64,000 nucleotides of DNA from Methylobacter tundripaludum SV96 (GCF_000190755.2 NZ_JH109152.1:1218167-1282166), one strand, 5' to 3'. Positions 16,106 through 24,725 are shown, counted from the first letter of the stretch. A program made the numbers and translations. The notes: generated from the sequence alone by a model not told the origin.

Positions 16106-17267
16106 GGTTTGGGCTGTCTGGTTGAAGTTCGAATCTTGCGCTGATGGCTCGCCATGCGTGCAGCCGGTCATTTAATGCGTCGCACAGCGGCGTTTCATGG
16201 CAAAGAATAATGTCGCCGTAATCGTCCGGGTTCAGGTTGTAAATAAAATTGGGAATGCCGTCGTCGTAGTTATCTTCAAATCGGCACACCCGGCCAATAT
16301 CGTTACCCTGATGAATCGGCGAGCGCGTGGTGCTTTGCACCTTGACCTTAAAGCCCTGGCTTTCCAATTCCCGCCCCAACAAATAGGCGGGGGCGTTGCA
16401 TTCGCCGGTGCCCAAGACCAGAATCGGGCGCTCATCGCGGCTAAATCCGCTTCGGCATAGCTGCTCGAGCACATCCTTTTCCAAGCTGATCGGGGCATCC
16501 AAACCCAACCGGCCCGGCCAGGCCAACAGCGCTTTTTTACACGCGCCATTGCCCGAGACATTGACGGTGATGCTGTCGATGGCGGCGTTTCGCTTGTCCT
16601 CAAAACGCAAACGTCCCTGCCTGAAACACACCCATTCCACCGCCACACCGGCTTGATCTTCCAAAGCGGCGCGATCATCGGGATGGGCGAAATTGACCAG
16701 ACTGACAATAAACACTTTACGCAAACCGGGGTTAACCCGTTGATAGGCTTTAATCAGGCGTAAAAAGGTAAGCCCGGTACTGATTTCGTCGTCGATTAAG
16801 ACCAGCGTTTCGGCCGTTAAAAACTGCTCACGGTGTTTCGTCTGCTCAGGATAATACAAGAAGAAGTCAGTAGCATGACTATGGGCTTCTTCAAACTCAA
16901 GCCGTTCGATGCCGTCCAGATGATAACGGGTCGTTTGGATAAACAAGGCTTGCTCCGCACCTTCGCGGCAGGCCGCCTCAAATACGCCGTAACCCAAGCC
17001 GGTTGCGGTTTCCGCCATGCCGATCCACAGCGATCCCGCCCCTATATCGCTTTTTAATACCGCCCGTGCCAAGGAGCGATACGACCAACTCATGAACTTC
17101 GGCGATACCGGGTAATGCTTGCCCAATACCTTGCTGACCAGCAAAAACTTGCGCTTGCTGCTGACCCTGGCTGCAAAACCCAGCAATCGGTTAAGCGGGA
17201 TGTGTCCGGGTTCCAGATCGAGATGCAGGGTTCCGGTGTCTAATGTTACGGTTACTGTTTTTGACAT
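16077..17267 (-). CDS. Phosphoribosyltransferase with C-terminal TRSP domain, ter operon
   Basis: About 396 residues. The N-terminal PRTase-like domain (~1-220) has 'IGMAETATGLGYGVFEA' and the PRPP loop 'TLVLIDDEISTGLTF'. The C-terminal TRSP domain (~255-390) has 'VLGTGECNAPAYLLGREL', 'STTRSPIH' and 'LCHETPL'. Between them, 'CRSGFSRDE' is encoded by an absorbed dispersed repeat (16432-16455). The start is uncertain: the ATGs at 17267 and 17285 are both possible, and the upstream open frame to 17390 is CACGAAG repeat sequence. In Ter-linked operons this protein pairs with ATP-grasp and HAD enzymes in a proposed nucleoside-like pathway. Confidence 0.85.
   Translation of the reverse strand: MSKTVTVTLDTGTLHLDLEPGHIPLNRLLGFAARVSSKRKFLLVSKVLGKHYPVSPKFMSWSYRSLARAVLKSDIGAGSLWIGMAETATGLGYGVFEAACREGAEQALFIQTTRYHLDGIERLEFEEAHSHATDFFLYYPEQTKHREQFLTAETLVLIDDEISTGLTFLRLIKAYQRVNPGLRKVFIVSLVNFAHPDDRAALEDQAGVAVEWVCFRQGRLRFEDKRNAAIDSITVNVSGNGACKKALLAWPGRLGLDAPISLEKDVLEQLCRSGFSRDERPILVLGTGECNAPAYLLGRELESQGFKVKVQSTTRSPIHQGNDIGRVCRFEDNYDDGIPNFIYNLNPDDYGDIILCHETPLCDALNDRLHAWRAISARFELQPDSPNHAKLHFFRP
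16432..16455. repeat. Dispersed repeat read in frame inside PRTase-TRSP gene
   Basis: On the minus strand GAAGCGGATTTAGCCGCGAT is the 'AGGAGCGGATTTAGCCGCGA' intergenic palindrome found in many gamma-proteobacteria. Here it encodes CRSGFSRDE at the domain boundary. Confidence 0.6.
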
Positions 17268-17353
17268 AGTTTGTTGTGGAATCATTTCGTAAGTTGCATC
17301 GTTCCTGCGCTCTGGAGACTGTGAAAGTATTCGTTTTAAAACAAAATCAAAGA

Positions 17354-17444
17354 CTTCACCACGAAGGCACGAAGGATGCGAAGTTTTCAAGACATTGAAT
17401 TAAACAATTATTTTTTCTCCGTGCTCTTCGTGCCTTCGTGGTGA
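17354..17444. repeat. CACGAAG-family inverted repeat
   Basis: The arms at 17354-17383 (caccacgaaggcacgaagg) and 17416-17444 (cttcgtgccttcgtggtg) form a long hairpin between the ATP-grasp and PRTase-TRSP genes. Its left arm lies in the rejected N-terminal extension of the PRTase frame. Confidence 0.8.
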
Positions 17445-17517
17445 ATATGCTTTTAAACGGATTAGGATAATAGTTTCACAGTCGCTGGAGCGCGGGAACG
17501 GTAAATCAACCAAAAGC

Positions 17518-18540
17518 TCACAACAATTCCTGCATCACCACCGGCGTATTAATCTCGGTCACCCTGAGTCCATATCGAATGGTCGGCGGCTGGAAGGGTT
17601 CGCCTTTAATACCCTGCAACGCAATATGCGCCAGGTTTGCGCCGGATAAACACGCCATGCCGAAACCGCCCGAAGGACGCGGGTTGATTTCCAACAAACG
17701 CACGCCGTGAACGCCTTCCTTGAACTGGATATTGAACAAACCGTTGAGCCGATAGTGGGCGGTTAATCTTGTCACCATGCCGTCAATCTCGACATTGTTA
17801 TCGATCATTTGCCCGCCGCCTGCCAGTTGCGATTTTTTGCGTTGTACGGCGCACAGCAATTCGCCGTGCCGCCCGGCGCAATCGACGCTCCATTCGGGGC
17901 CGCCCAGATGTTCCATGACCAACAGGGTGGCAAATTCCGGGGTGTTAACCATGCCCGAGCGCAATTCTTGCATCGGAATCTGGTATTCAACGCCTTTAAG
18001 TATCTGGGTGATACTGTCGCGCTCAGTATCCAAAACCCGAAAGCCCAGGCCGAACACCGAAACCGCAGGCTTAACGCACAGTCTTTGATGCCTTGTCGAT
18101 AATTCAGCAACCGCGCTATCGAACGCATCACGGTCATTAACGGCGATAAAATCCATGGTCTGTGCAACCTCTGCACTCAACTCGGAATAAAAATCCGCTT
18201 TGTTATGCAATAAAGTCAGCGTGTCGACATCGGCAACCGACAGCACCTGCACGCCAATCGCCTGAAAAAATTCATGGTGCTTGCTGATAAACGCCGCTTC
18301 TTTGCCGGGCCAAAATAACCGGATATTGTGTTGCCGACAAAAACCCACGCACCACTCAAGATACTCTTGCCCGGTGAGCTCTGTGGGTTCAAGATAACTT
18401 TCATCCGCAGCCAGAAAGGCGGCGGCATGGGCATGGGTGTGAGTGCAAATCAGGGTGATTTCGCCGGCCGGAACCGACTGGCGAAGATTTCTAAATACGG
18501 CGTGTATGGTCGAAAATGTCTTGTTAAACCAAATTCTCAT
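17518..18540 (-). CDS. ATP-grasp ligase of ter operon
   Basis: A 340-residue ATP-grasp enzyme, expected to join a carboxylate to an amine or other nucleophile via an acyl-phosphate. A preATP-grasp fold (~1-110) is followed by the ATP-binding core: 'HQRLCVKPAVSVFGLGF' (ATP Lys and loop), 'EHLGGPEWSVDC', and the Mg-binding 'VRLLEINPRPSGGFGMAC'. It lies 6 bp downstream of a terD gene on the same strand. Ter-linked operons typically encode such a ligase; its substrate is unknown. Confidence 0.87.
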   Translation of the reverse strand: MRIWFNKTFSTIHAVFRNLRQSVPAGEITLICTHTHAHAAAFLAADESYLEPTELTGQEYLEWCVGFCRQHNIRLFWPGKEAAFISKHHEFFQAIGVQVLSVADVDTLTLLHNKADFYSELSAEVAQTMDFIAVNDRDAFDSAVAELSTRHQRLCVKPAVSVFGLGFRVLDTERDSITQILKGVEYQIPMQELRSGMVNTPEFATLLVMEHLGGPEWSVDCAGRHGELLCAVQRKKSQLAGGGQMIDNNVEIDGMVTRLTAHYRLNGLFNIQFKEGVHGVRLLEINPRPSGGFGMACLSGANLAHIALQGIKGEPFQPPTIRYGLRVTEINTPVVMQELL

Positions 18541-18546
18541 TGATGC

Positions 18547-19143
18547 CTACAAATGAATGATAATTTGCGGCAACAACGCGTCAATGGTTCGACCTACGCC
18601 ATTTTCGCCTATCGCATGCATTTTCCATTCGCCGTTATGCCGGTACACTTTCGCCATGATTTGTGCGGTATGGGGGCCTTGCGAACTCAAGGTATAACGG
18701 GCAACTTCCGCATTATTGCTGCTGTCGACGATGCGGCAATACGCATTTTCAACTTCATCGAAAGTCTGGCCTGAAAAGGAGTTAACGGTAAACACCAGCG
18801 ATTTAACATTGGCAGGCACTTTATCCAGATCAACCTTGATTTGCTCGTCATCGCCGTCGCCTGCGCCGGAACGGTTGTCGCCGGTATGCACAATGCTGCC
18901 GTCTTTGCTTTTCAGCTGACCGAAATAAATAATATCGACGACCTTGTTTTGATCGTCAAACAATACGCAAGAAGCATCCAAATCAATGGAGTCTTCGCTT
19001 TTTCCGCCGCCAAACAAGCCTTTTAACATGCTGACGGGGACTTTTTTAGCGTCCCAGCCCAAGCCCATGACGACCTTGCTCAGCGCGCCGCCGGATTCTT
19101 TGGACAAGGAAATTTTTTGTCCTTTTTGTAGATTAATAGCCAT
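18547..19143 (-). CDS. terD: TerD-family calcium-binding stress protein (second copy)
   Basis: A 198-residue TerD-domain protein. The fold's acidic calcium sites are visible: 'SIDLDASCVLFDD', '[23 protein letters not shown]' and the C-terminal 'MHAIGENGVGRTIDALLP'. A 'KKVPVSMLKGLFGGGKSED' insertion near residue 35 distinguishes it from its neighbour. The ATG at 19143 is preferred to the one at 19149 because GGGGC lies 8 nt upstream and 'MAINLQKG' is the family start. TerD proteins act in tellurite and phage stress responses. It is second in the operon after the other terD. Confidence 0.92.
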   Translation of the reverse strand: MAINLQKGQKISLSKESGGALSKVVMGLGWDAKKVPVSMLKGLFGGGKSEDSIDLDASCVLFDDQNKVVDIIYFGQLKSKDGSIVHTGDNRSGAGDGDDEQIKVDLDKVPANVKSLVFTVNSFSGQTFDEVENAYCRIVDSSNNAEVARYTLSSQGPHTAQIMAKVYRHNGEWKMHAIGENGVGRTIDALLPQIIIHL

Positions 19144-19185
19144 ATACATTGCCCCATGTTTTTTTTGCAGTAGATATTAATAAAT

Positions 19186-19257
19186 CACCACGAAGACACG
19201 AAGAACACGAAGCTTTATATCTTCGTGTTCTTCGTGTCTTCGTGTCTTCGTGGTGAA
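19186..19257. repeat. CACGAAG-family hairpin with internal duplication
   Basis: The left arm (19186-19213) and right arm (19221-19257) are nearly perfectly complementary. The right arm has one extra GTGTCTTC unit, so the unit itself seems to expand. It lies between the two terD genes. Confidence 0.85.
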
Positions 19258-19294
19258 TAAATTCTTTAATTGCTTATTTACCAATATGGAGCAA

Positions 19295-19870
19295 TTAAAC
19301 ATTAACCCCAAAAGAAGCGGCTAAAGGTCCAAGTCCACCGGCAAAACCTTGGCCGACGGCTTTAAACTTCCAGTCTGCGCCGACGCGGTAGATTTCGCCG
19401 AAAATCATCGCAGTCTCGATTGAGGCGTCTTCACTCAAATCGTAACGGGCAATTTCTGCGCCGCCGTCCTGGTTGGTAATACGAATATAGGCATGGTTAA
19501 CTTGACCGAAATTCTGCTTACGCGCGTCGGCCTCATGAATGGTTACGGCAAACACGATTTTGTCGAGGTCGGCGGGGACTTTGGATAATTCAACCTTGAC
19601 GGTTTCATCATCGCCGTCGCCTGCGCCGGTGGTATTGTCACCCATGTGCTGAACCGCGCCATCGCCGACCACTTTGTTATTGTAAAAACAAAAATCGCTG
19701 TCTGAGCGGACTTTACCGTCCATTTTAACCAGAAAGGCACTCGCATCTAAATCAAACGCCGCGCCATCGGTTGCACGGGCGTCCCAGCCTAATCCCACTG
19801 CGATTTTATTCAATCCTGGGGATTCTTTACTGAGATTAACGTTACCGCCTTTCGTAAGTGATACTGCCAT
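19295..19870 (-). CDS. terD: TerD-family calcium-binding stress protein (first copy)
   Basis: A 191-residue classical TerD: '[16 protein letters not shown]', 'VGLGWDAR', 'FDLDASAFL', '[23 protein letters not shown]', and the terminal '[21 protein letters not shown]'. Two calcium sites are predicted from the DxD and GDGDD motifs. A GGAGAG ribosome site precedes the ATG. It is the first gene of the eight-gene ter cluster running down to 12352. No terC, terZ or terA is in the window. Confidence 0.94.
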   Translation of the reverse strand: MAVSLTKGGNVNLSKESPGLNKIAVGLGWDARATDGAAFDLDASAFLVKMDGKVRSDSDFCFYNNKVVGDGAVQHMGDNTTGAGDGDDETVKVELSKVPADLDKIVFAVTIHEADARKQNFGQVNHAYIRITNQDGGAEIARYDLSEDASIETAMIFGEIYRVGADWKFKAVGQGFAGGLGPLAASFGVNV

Positions 19871-20373
19871 GATTCTCTCCTGATTGTTATTGAAGTTTAT
19901 AGTGGATTACCACCGTTAAAGCCGCTCAGCGACTAATGGAAGTTTTTTGTTATACGCTGGAATTAATCCCGTATCGGCAAGTCAAAGCCGCCAATCCGCC
20001 TGAGTACCACTGTGAGCTACGACTTTAAATTTCCATAATATGTCGACAGGTGCCGGTCGCCATGATAACCGCTAATAAACGGCTTGCATAGTAAGCCATG
20101 TAGTCCACGGAAGTGTATTTATCTGATGCGCATTCGGGAGAAGGTATGCAACTCCAAGATGGGGGAAGTAGAGCGATTGCCGAGCGTGTATTCCGATTTA
20201 AGCGCTGATGTTACTACGCGTTGTCCATTACCGCCGCGGAAAAGATAGGCCGCAGATGACTCGGATTTGATTTTCCTTATCACTGCCCGGAACTATCCTC
20301 TGTAGGACGTGCCGTGCGCGCCTGGGTTTCAAAGGCGCGCACGGCACGCCCTACACCGCCTCATCCGTTTCGT
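19871..20373. other. 503-bp gap between terD and nasA
   Basis: It holds the promoter side of the ter operon and the 3' end of nasA. Apart from the palindrome at 20302-20354 and a worn fragment of the GCAGATGAC element near 20254, I see no gene and no strong promoter match. Confidence 0.5.
20302..20354. repeat. 21-bp-arm palindrome downstream of nasA
   Basis: The arms 20302-20322 (GTAGGACGTGCCGTGCG...) and 20334-20354 pair at 20 of 21 positions around an 11-nt loop. This is the same style of GTAGGG(T/C)GYGC palindrome as at 23109-23184. It lies 20 bp past the nasA stop and could stabilise or end the transcript. Confidence 0.85.
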
Positions 20374-23067
20374 TCACAACAGCGCTTTAATCTCCGGCAC
20401 ACAGGAGCCGCAGTTGGTTCCGGCTTTAAGGCAACGACCGACTTCCTGATGGGTTTTGAGTCCTTTTTCCCTGATCGCGGCTTGGATGGTTTTTTCCCCG
20501 ACATTAAAGCAGGCGCAGACGATGGTGCCGACATCGGCGACGCCTACGGGCGGCTTGCCGGTCAATAACGCCATGCGCTCGGCTTTTTCCAATTCTGTTT
20601 TTGCAAACAGGCCGGTCAACCAGTTACGCTCCGGCAACCGCTCCCTGCGTTGCTCTACCTCCTGCATCCATGCAGTCGCCGGCAACGCGGACCCGGCGGC
20701 GGCGATAAAAACCACGCTTTCCAGCTGATTGTTCACGATACGCGCGGCTCTGTAATTACCTTGAGCGGGATCTTGATATTCCTGCCACTGCGGCGTTGCG
20801 CCGTCATTATCGCTGAGGTTTTTTTGCGCCCATTCCTGCCAGTTTTCAGGCAAGCTAAGCCCGGCCAGTTCATAACGATAAACCTGTTCGCCTTTAACTT
20901 TCACCCAATAGTCCGGTGCAACCATGCTTAACTCGCCGCGGGACAGGATAAAACCTTGCCAGGCGGGTTGATACGCTTTGATGCGCACCGGCGTATGCTT
21001 GCTTTCCGGTTGGTTGGAAATCGGGTCGACTATCGAGTTGACCAACGCGCCCATCCGTCCACGGCTGGCGTATTGTTCGGTCCAGTGCATCGGCACAAAA
21101 ACGTTGCCTGGAAGTTGGCTGTCGGTAATCTGCACCCGTGCAATCATTGATCCCCAATGGCTTTCAATGGTTGCCAGACTGTTTCCCACCAAGCCGTAAC
21201 TTTGGGCATCAACCGGATGCACCTCCACAAAAGGCTCGGCTTTGTGCTGGTTTAATTTCGCCGCAATAGCCGTGCGGGTCATGGTATGCCACTGGTCGCG
21301 CAATCGGCCGGTATTTAAAATTAATGGATAATCCTGATCCGGCGGATTGACCGGCAATCGCGGCGTGACCGCAATAAACTTGGCTTTGCCCGACTCGGTA
21401 AAAAACTTCCCATCATCAAACAGCCTTGCCCTGCCCTGCGGATAAGCCTGATTAACCGGCCATTGGGTCGGTTGCAATCGGTCGTAATCATGCCGGGACA
21501 TATTCGCAAACGCCGATATGTCGAAATCGCGCAGGCCGTTATTTTCAAAGCCGGACAGCGCGGCGTGTTCGCGAAAAATCTCTACCGGACTTTGATAATG
21601 GAACGCCTGTTCAAAACCCATGCGCCGCGCCACTTGGGTGATAATCCACCAATCGGGTTTTGCGCCGCCCGCCGGTTTAAATAACGCCCGTTGCCGCGAA
21701 ATGCGCCGCTCGGAATTGGTGACCGTGCCGTCTTTTTCGCTCCAGCCTTGCGCGGGTAACAGCACATGCGCCAAGGCGGTGGTATCGGTGTCGGCGATGC
21801 AATCGGACACCACCACAAACTCGCAGCCCTGCAAGGCTTGTTTGACTTTATCGGCATTGGGCAAGCTGACCACGGGGTTGGTGCCCATAATCCACACGGC
21901 TTTGACTTTGCCGTCGTAAATGGCGTCGAATAATTCCACGGCCGGATAACCCGGCTTTTGGGCAATGTTTGAGGTATTCCAAAACCGTGCGACCCGCTCT
22001 ATATCGTCGGCGCTGGAAAAATCCATGTGCGCAGCCAGCTGATGCGACAAGCCGCCGACTTCGCGCCCGCCCATCGCATTGGGTTGTCCGGTTAGCGAAA
22101 ACGGCCCCATCCCCGGCTTGCCGATGCTGCCGGTCGCCAAGTGGCAGTTGATAATGGCATTAACCTTGTCGGTGCCGGATGACGATTGATTGATGCCCTG
22201 GCTATACAGGCTCATGACTTTTTCATGTCCGGCAAACCATTGATAAAAACGGTGCAGGTCGTCTTTATTTAGCCGACACGCCTTTGCGACCTGTTCAATA
22301 TCGACATTGGCAGTATTCAGGGCTTCAACAAAACCTTCGGTATGCGCTTCGATATAAGCCGAATCCAGCGCGTTTTGCTCGCTCAAAAAATGCAGCAGAC
22401 CGTTAAACAAGACGGCATCAGTGCCGCTCGCCAGCGGTAAATGCAAATCGGCGATGTCGCAACTGACGGTGCGGCGCGGGTCGATCACCACGATTTTCAA
22501 GGCCGGATTGGCTTCCTTGGCCGCGCGTATCCGCTGGAAACTGACCGGATGACACCACGCCGCATTCGAGCCGATCAGTACGATCATCTCGGCCTGCTCG
22601 AAATCCTCATAACAGCCCGGCACGGTATCGGAGCCGAAGGCGCGCTTATGCCCGGCGACCGACGACGACATGCACAAACGGCTGTTGGTATCCATATTGC
22701 CGCTGCCGATAAAACCTTTCATCAGCTTGTTGGCGACATAATAATCTTCAGTCAACAATTGCCCGGAGCCGTAAATCGCCACCGCATCCGCGCCGTATTT
22801 ATCGATAACGCTGATAAAGGAATCGGCCACCAGATCCAGCGCTTCCGTCCAGCTGGTTTCACGCCCATAGACTTTGGGCTGCAATAGCCTGCCTTTGAGT
22901 TCGATGGTTTCGCCGAGCGCCGAGCCTTTAGAGCAAAGCCGACCGAAATTAGCCGGATGCGAAGTGTCGCCGCTGATTTTAAGGCGATGATGCGCATCAT
23001 CGACCTTCGCGCTGATTCCGCAGCCTACGCCGCAATAGGGGCAAGTGGTTTGTATCGTTTTATTCAT
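20374..23067 (-). CDS. nasA: Assimilatory nitrate reductase catalytic subunit
   Basis: An 897-residue cytoplasmic molybdoenzyme reducing nitrate to nitrite. The N-terminal 4Fe-4S site is C9-x2-C12-x3-C16 (CPYCGVGC) plus a Cys in 'GRLCSKGSA'. The Mo-bis-MGD domains follow ('LCMSSSVAGHKRAFGSD', 'QGINQSSSGTDKVNAI', 'GPFSLTGQPNAMGGREVGG', 'LNTGRLRDQWHTMTRT'). A C-terminal BFD-like 2Fe-2S domain has CACFNVG and CGSC. A segment near ~785-810 (ATAWMQEVEQRRERL) is encoded by a dispersed repeat. It lies after nasB on the same strand with a palindrome between them. Nitrite reductase is not in the window. Confidence 0.95.
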   Translation of the reverse strand: MNKTIQTTCPYCGVGCGISAKVDDAHHRLKISGDTSHPANFGRLCSKGSALGETIELKGRLLQPKVYGRETSWTEALDLVADSFISVIDKYGADAVAIYGSGQLLTEDYYVANKLMKGFIGSGNMDTNSRLCMSSSVAGHKRAFGSDTVPGCYEDFEQAEMIVLIGSNAAWCHPVSFQRIRAAKEANPALKIVVIDPRRTVSCDIADLHLPLASGTDAVLFNGLLHFLSEQNALDSAYIEAHTEGFVEALNTANVDIEQVAKACRLNKDDLHRFYQWFAGHEKVMSLYSQGINQSSSGTDKVNAIINCHLATGSIGKPGMGPFSLTGQPNAMGGREVGGLSHQLAAHMDFSSADDIERVARFWNTSNIAQKPGYPAVELFDAIYDGKVKAVWIMGTNPVVSLPNADKVKQALQGCEFVVVSDCIADTDTTALAHVLLPAQGWSEKDGTVTNSERRISRQRALFKPAGGAKPDWWIITQVARRMGFEQAFHYQSPVEIFREHAALSGFENNGLRDFDISAFANMSRHDYDRLQPTQWPVNQAYPQGRARLFDDGKFFTESGKAKFIAVTPRLPVNPPDQDYPLILNTGRLRDQWHTMTRTAIAAKLNQHKAEPFVEVHPVDAQSYGLVGNSLATIESHWGSMIARVQITDSQLPGNVFVPMHWTEQYASRGRMGALVNSIVDPISNQPESKHTPVRIKAYQPAWQGFILSRGELSMVAPDYWVKVKGEQVYRYELAGLSLPENWQEWAQKNLSDNDGATPQWQEYQDPAQGNYRAARIVNNQLESVVFIAAAGSALPATAWMQEVEQRRERLPERNWLTGLFAKTELEKAERMALLTGKPPVGVADVGTIVCACFNVGEKTIQAAIREKGLKTHQEVGRCLKAGTNCGSCVPEIKALL
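20624..20684. repeat. Dispersed repeat read in frame inside nasA
   Basis: TTGCTCTACCTCCTGCAT followed by CCATGCAGTCG matches the element at 56251-56347, where the same two pieces are separated by ~50 bp. The upstream part 'CTCC-GGCAA-CGCTCC-TGC' also matches. It is translated as TAWMQEVEQRRERLPE on the minus strand, between the molybdopterin domain and the BFD-like domain. Confidence 0.6.
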
Positions 23068-23108
23068 TAAAAACAGTTTGAAGTAAGTAGGTTAATTCGC
23101 CATGAAAT

Positions 23109-23184
23109 CGCGTAGGGTACGCTGTGCGTACCTTATCAACCGCCACGAAATTCAAGTAAAGATACGCACAGCGTACCCTACGCG
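23109..23184. repeat. Perfect 22-bp-arm palindrome between nasB and nasA
   Basis: The arms 23109-23130 (CGCGTAGGGTACGCTGTGCG..) and 23163-23184 are exact complements with a 32-nt spacer. The right arm includes the nasB stop codon and its last codons, so the repeat defines the C-terminus of NasB. Confidence 0.9.
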
Positions 23185-24398
23185 ACGGCATAAGCTTTAC
23201 CGAAAATCAGCATATCTCTTATGTCGGAAATATTGTCTTCCTTCTCCAGCAATTCCTGATACCAGCTGCCATCGGCCGTATCACCGTACAGCACCGCGCC
23301 AATCAGCTTATTGGCCTTAATGACCAACTTCTTGTAAATGCCTACAGCGGGATCGGTAAAATGGATGTATTCACAGTTTACATCACCTTGAAAATCGCCG
23401 ATCGAAAACAGGTTGATACCCGTTACTTTAAGCTTGGTCGCAGTCGGCAAGGTGATATATTCCGCCGCGCCATGCGCACTGAGATGATTGGCGCAGACTT
23501 TGGCCTGCTCAAACAGCGGAGCAACCAGGCCGAAGGTAGCGCCGCGATGCTGGATACATTCTCCGACCGCATAAATGCTGGGGTCGTAACTTTGCAAGGT
23601 ATCGTTAACGACGATGCCGCGCTCGCAGTAAATCCCCGCTTCCTGGGCCAGCGCCATGTTGGGACGTACGCCGATTGCCGTAATAAACAGATCGCATTCG
23701 AGTTGGCTGCCGTCTTCGAAACTTACCGTCGTAATATGCCCCTGTTCATCGCCCGACAATTGCTTGAGTTTGGCGGCCATTTTAAATTTCAGGCCGCGTT
23801 GCTCCAGTTCCGTTTGCAGCATTTTTGCTGCAGGCCTGTCCATTTGCCGGTTCAGCAATACTTCATGATTATGAATCACCGTGACGTCCATGCCTCTTGA
23901 AACCAGACCGTTGGCGGCTTCCAAACCTAACAGCCCGCCGCCCAAGACCACGGCCTTGTTATAGCTACGGCTGTAAGCCAGCATTTTGTTGACATCGACG
24001 ATGTCCCGAAAGCTGATTACGCCTTCCAGGTCATTGCCCGAAATCGGCGGTATGACGGCTTTGGAGCCGGTAGCGATCAACAGCCGGTCATACCCGGCAA
24101 ATGTGCCGTCCAGCGCATAGATTTTTTTGTTTATCCGGTCTATCCGCGCCACGGCTTTATCTTCGCCCGCATAGAGCGTTATGCCGTTGTCGATGTACCA
24201 TTGACGGTTATTGATGACAATGTCCTCAATGGTTTTTTCGCCGCACAGCACCGAGGACAGCATGATGCGATTGTAGTTGCCGTAAGGCTCAGCGCCGAAC
24301 ACGGTAATGTCGTATTTATCCGGCGCGGCGGTTAGCAGTTCCTCTACGGTTCGCATACCCGCCATGCCGTTGCCGATGACGACCAAGCGTTGTTTCAT
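23178..24398 (-). CDS. nasB: FAD/NAD(P)H oxidoreductase subunit of assimilatory nitrate reductase
   Basis: A 406-residue flavoprotein similar to the N-terminal half of NirB and to rubredoxin reductases. The FAD fold is 'RLVVIGNGMAGMRTVEELL', the NADH fold is 'AVVLGGGLLGLEAANGLVSRGMDVTVIH', and the second FAD motif is 'IYAVGECIQHRGATFGLVAP'. It would pass electrons from NAD(P)H to the NasA iron-sulphur centres; the equivalent is called NasB in Bacillus and NasC in Klebsiella. It ends within a palindromic repeat. A complete nirB is excluded by length: there is no siroheme domain. AGGAA lies before the ATG. Confidence 0.88.
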   Translation of the reverse strand: MKQRLVVIGNGMAGMRTVEELLTAAPDKYDITVFGAEPYGNYNRIMLSSVLCGEKTIEDIVINNRQWYIDNGITLYAGEDKAVARIDRINKKIYALDGTFAGYDRLLIATGSKAVIPPISGNDLEGVISFRDIVDVNKMLAYSRSYNKAVVLGGGLLGLEAANGLVSRGMDVTVIHNHEVLLNRQMDRPAAKMLQTELEQRGLKFKMAAKLKQLSGDEQGHITTVSFEDGSQLECDLFITAIGVRPNMALAQEAGIYCERGIVVNDTLQSYDPSIYAVGECIQHRGATFGLVAPLFEQAKVCANHLSAHGAAEYITLPTATKLKVTGINLFSIGDFQGDVNCEYIHFTDPAVGIYKKLVIKANKLIGAVLYGDTADGSWYQELLEKEDNISDIRDMLIFGKAYAVA

Positions 24399-24495
24399 CC
24401 GGTATTCCTTATGGTTAAAGCTATCAAATCAAGCTATGTACGCAAATTTACGGGCACCCGGTGGGTATTCGCTTACACGCTGTTTGCAATTCAAT

Positions 24496-24511
24496 AGCAA
24501 ACTACATGCCG
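24496..24511 (-). promoter_or_regulatory. Sigma-54 promoter of nasB-nasA
   Basis: Read on the minus strand, CGGCATGTAGTTTGCT fits YGGCAYG-N4-TTGCW, with C in place of the first T. The predicted start near 24484 leaves an ~86-nt leader. Confidence 0.6.
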
Positions 24512-24563
24512 CATACCGGCGTTGGTGCTTTCCCGAAGATAATCCCTAAAAATAAAAAATTTA

Positions 24564-24580
24564 TGCGCTAAAATGGTGCG
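24564..24580. promoter_or_regulatory. NtrC-like site between nasB and ntrB
   Basis: TGCGCTAAAATGGTGCG matches the NtrC dyad TGCACY-N5-RGTGCA at most positions. It lies ~88 bp upstream of the predicted nasB start and ~150 bp upstream of ntrB, so it could serve nasBA activation and ntrBC autoregulation. Confidence 0.6.
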
Positions 24581-24725
24581 TAAATAATCTAAAGCCTCAG
24601 TTAATCGAACAATAACAGTGCGCAGTAACCGATAAACATCCAAGCTTGCGCCTGTTCCCATTGTCGGCCTGCAAATTGCTATGAAAACTATAACGCCCTT
24701 ACTTTAAAAGACTTTAAAGCAAACT

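Larger units (their letters stand above)
24399..24725. promoter_or_regulatory. Divergent nasB / ntrB control region
   Basis: A 327-bp gap between divergent genes. It contains a minus-strand sigma-54 promoter (24496-24511) and an NtrC-like site (24564-24580), listed separately. I found no hexaloop hairpin pair or terminator in the nasB leader, unlike nrtA. Confidence 0.65.

Noticed and set aside
23178-24398. Full assimilatory nitrite reductase NirB
   Set aside because: Only the FAD/NAD(P)H part is present (406 residues). There is no siroheme/4Fe-4S domain, and it pairs with nasA.
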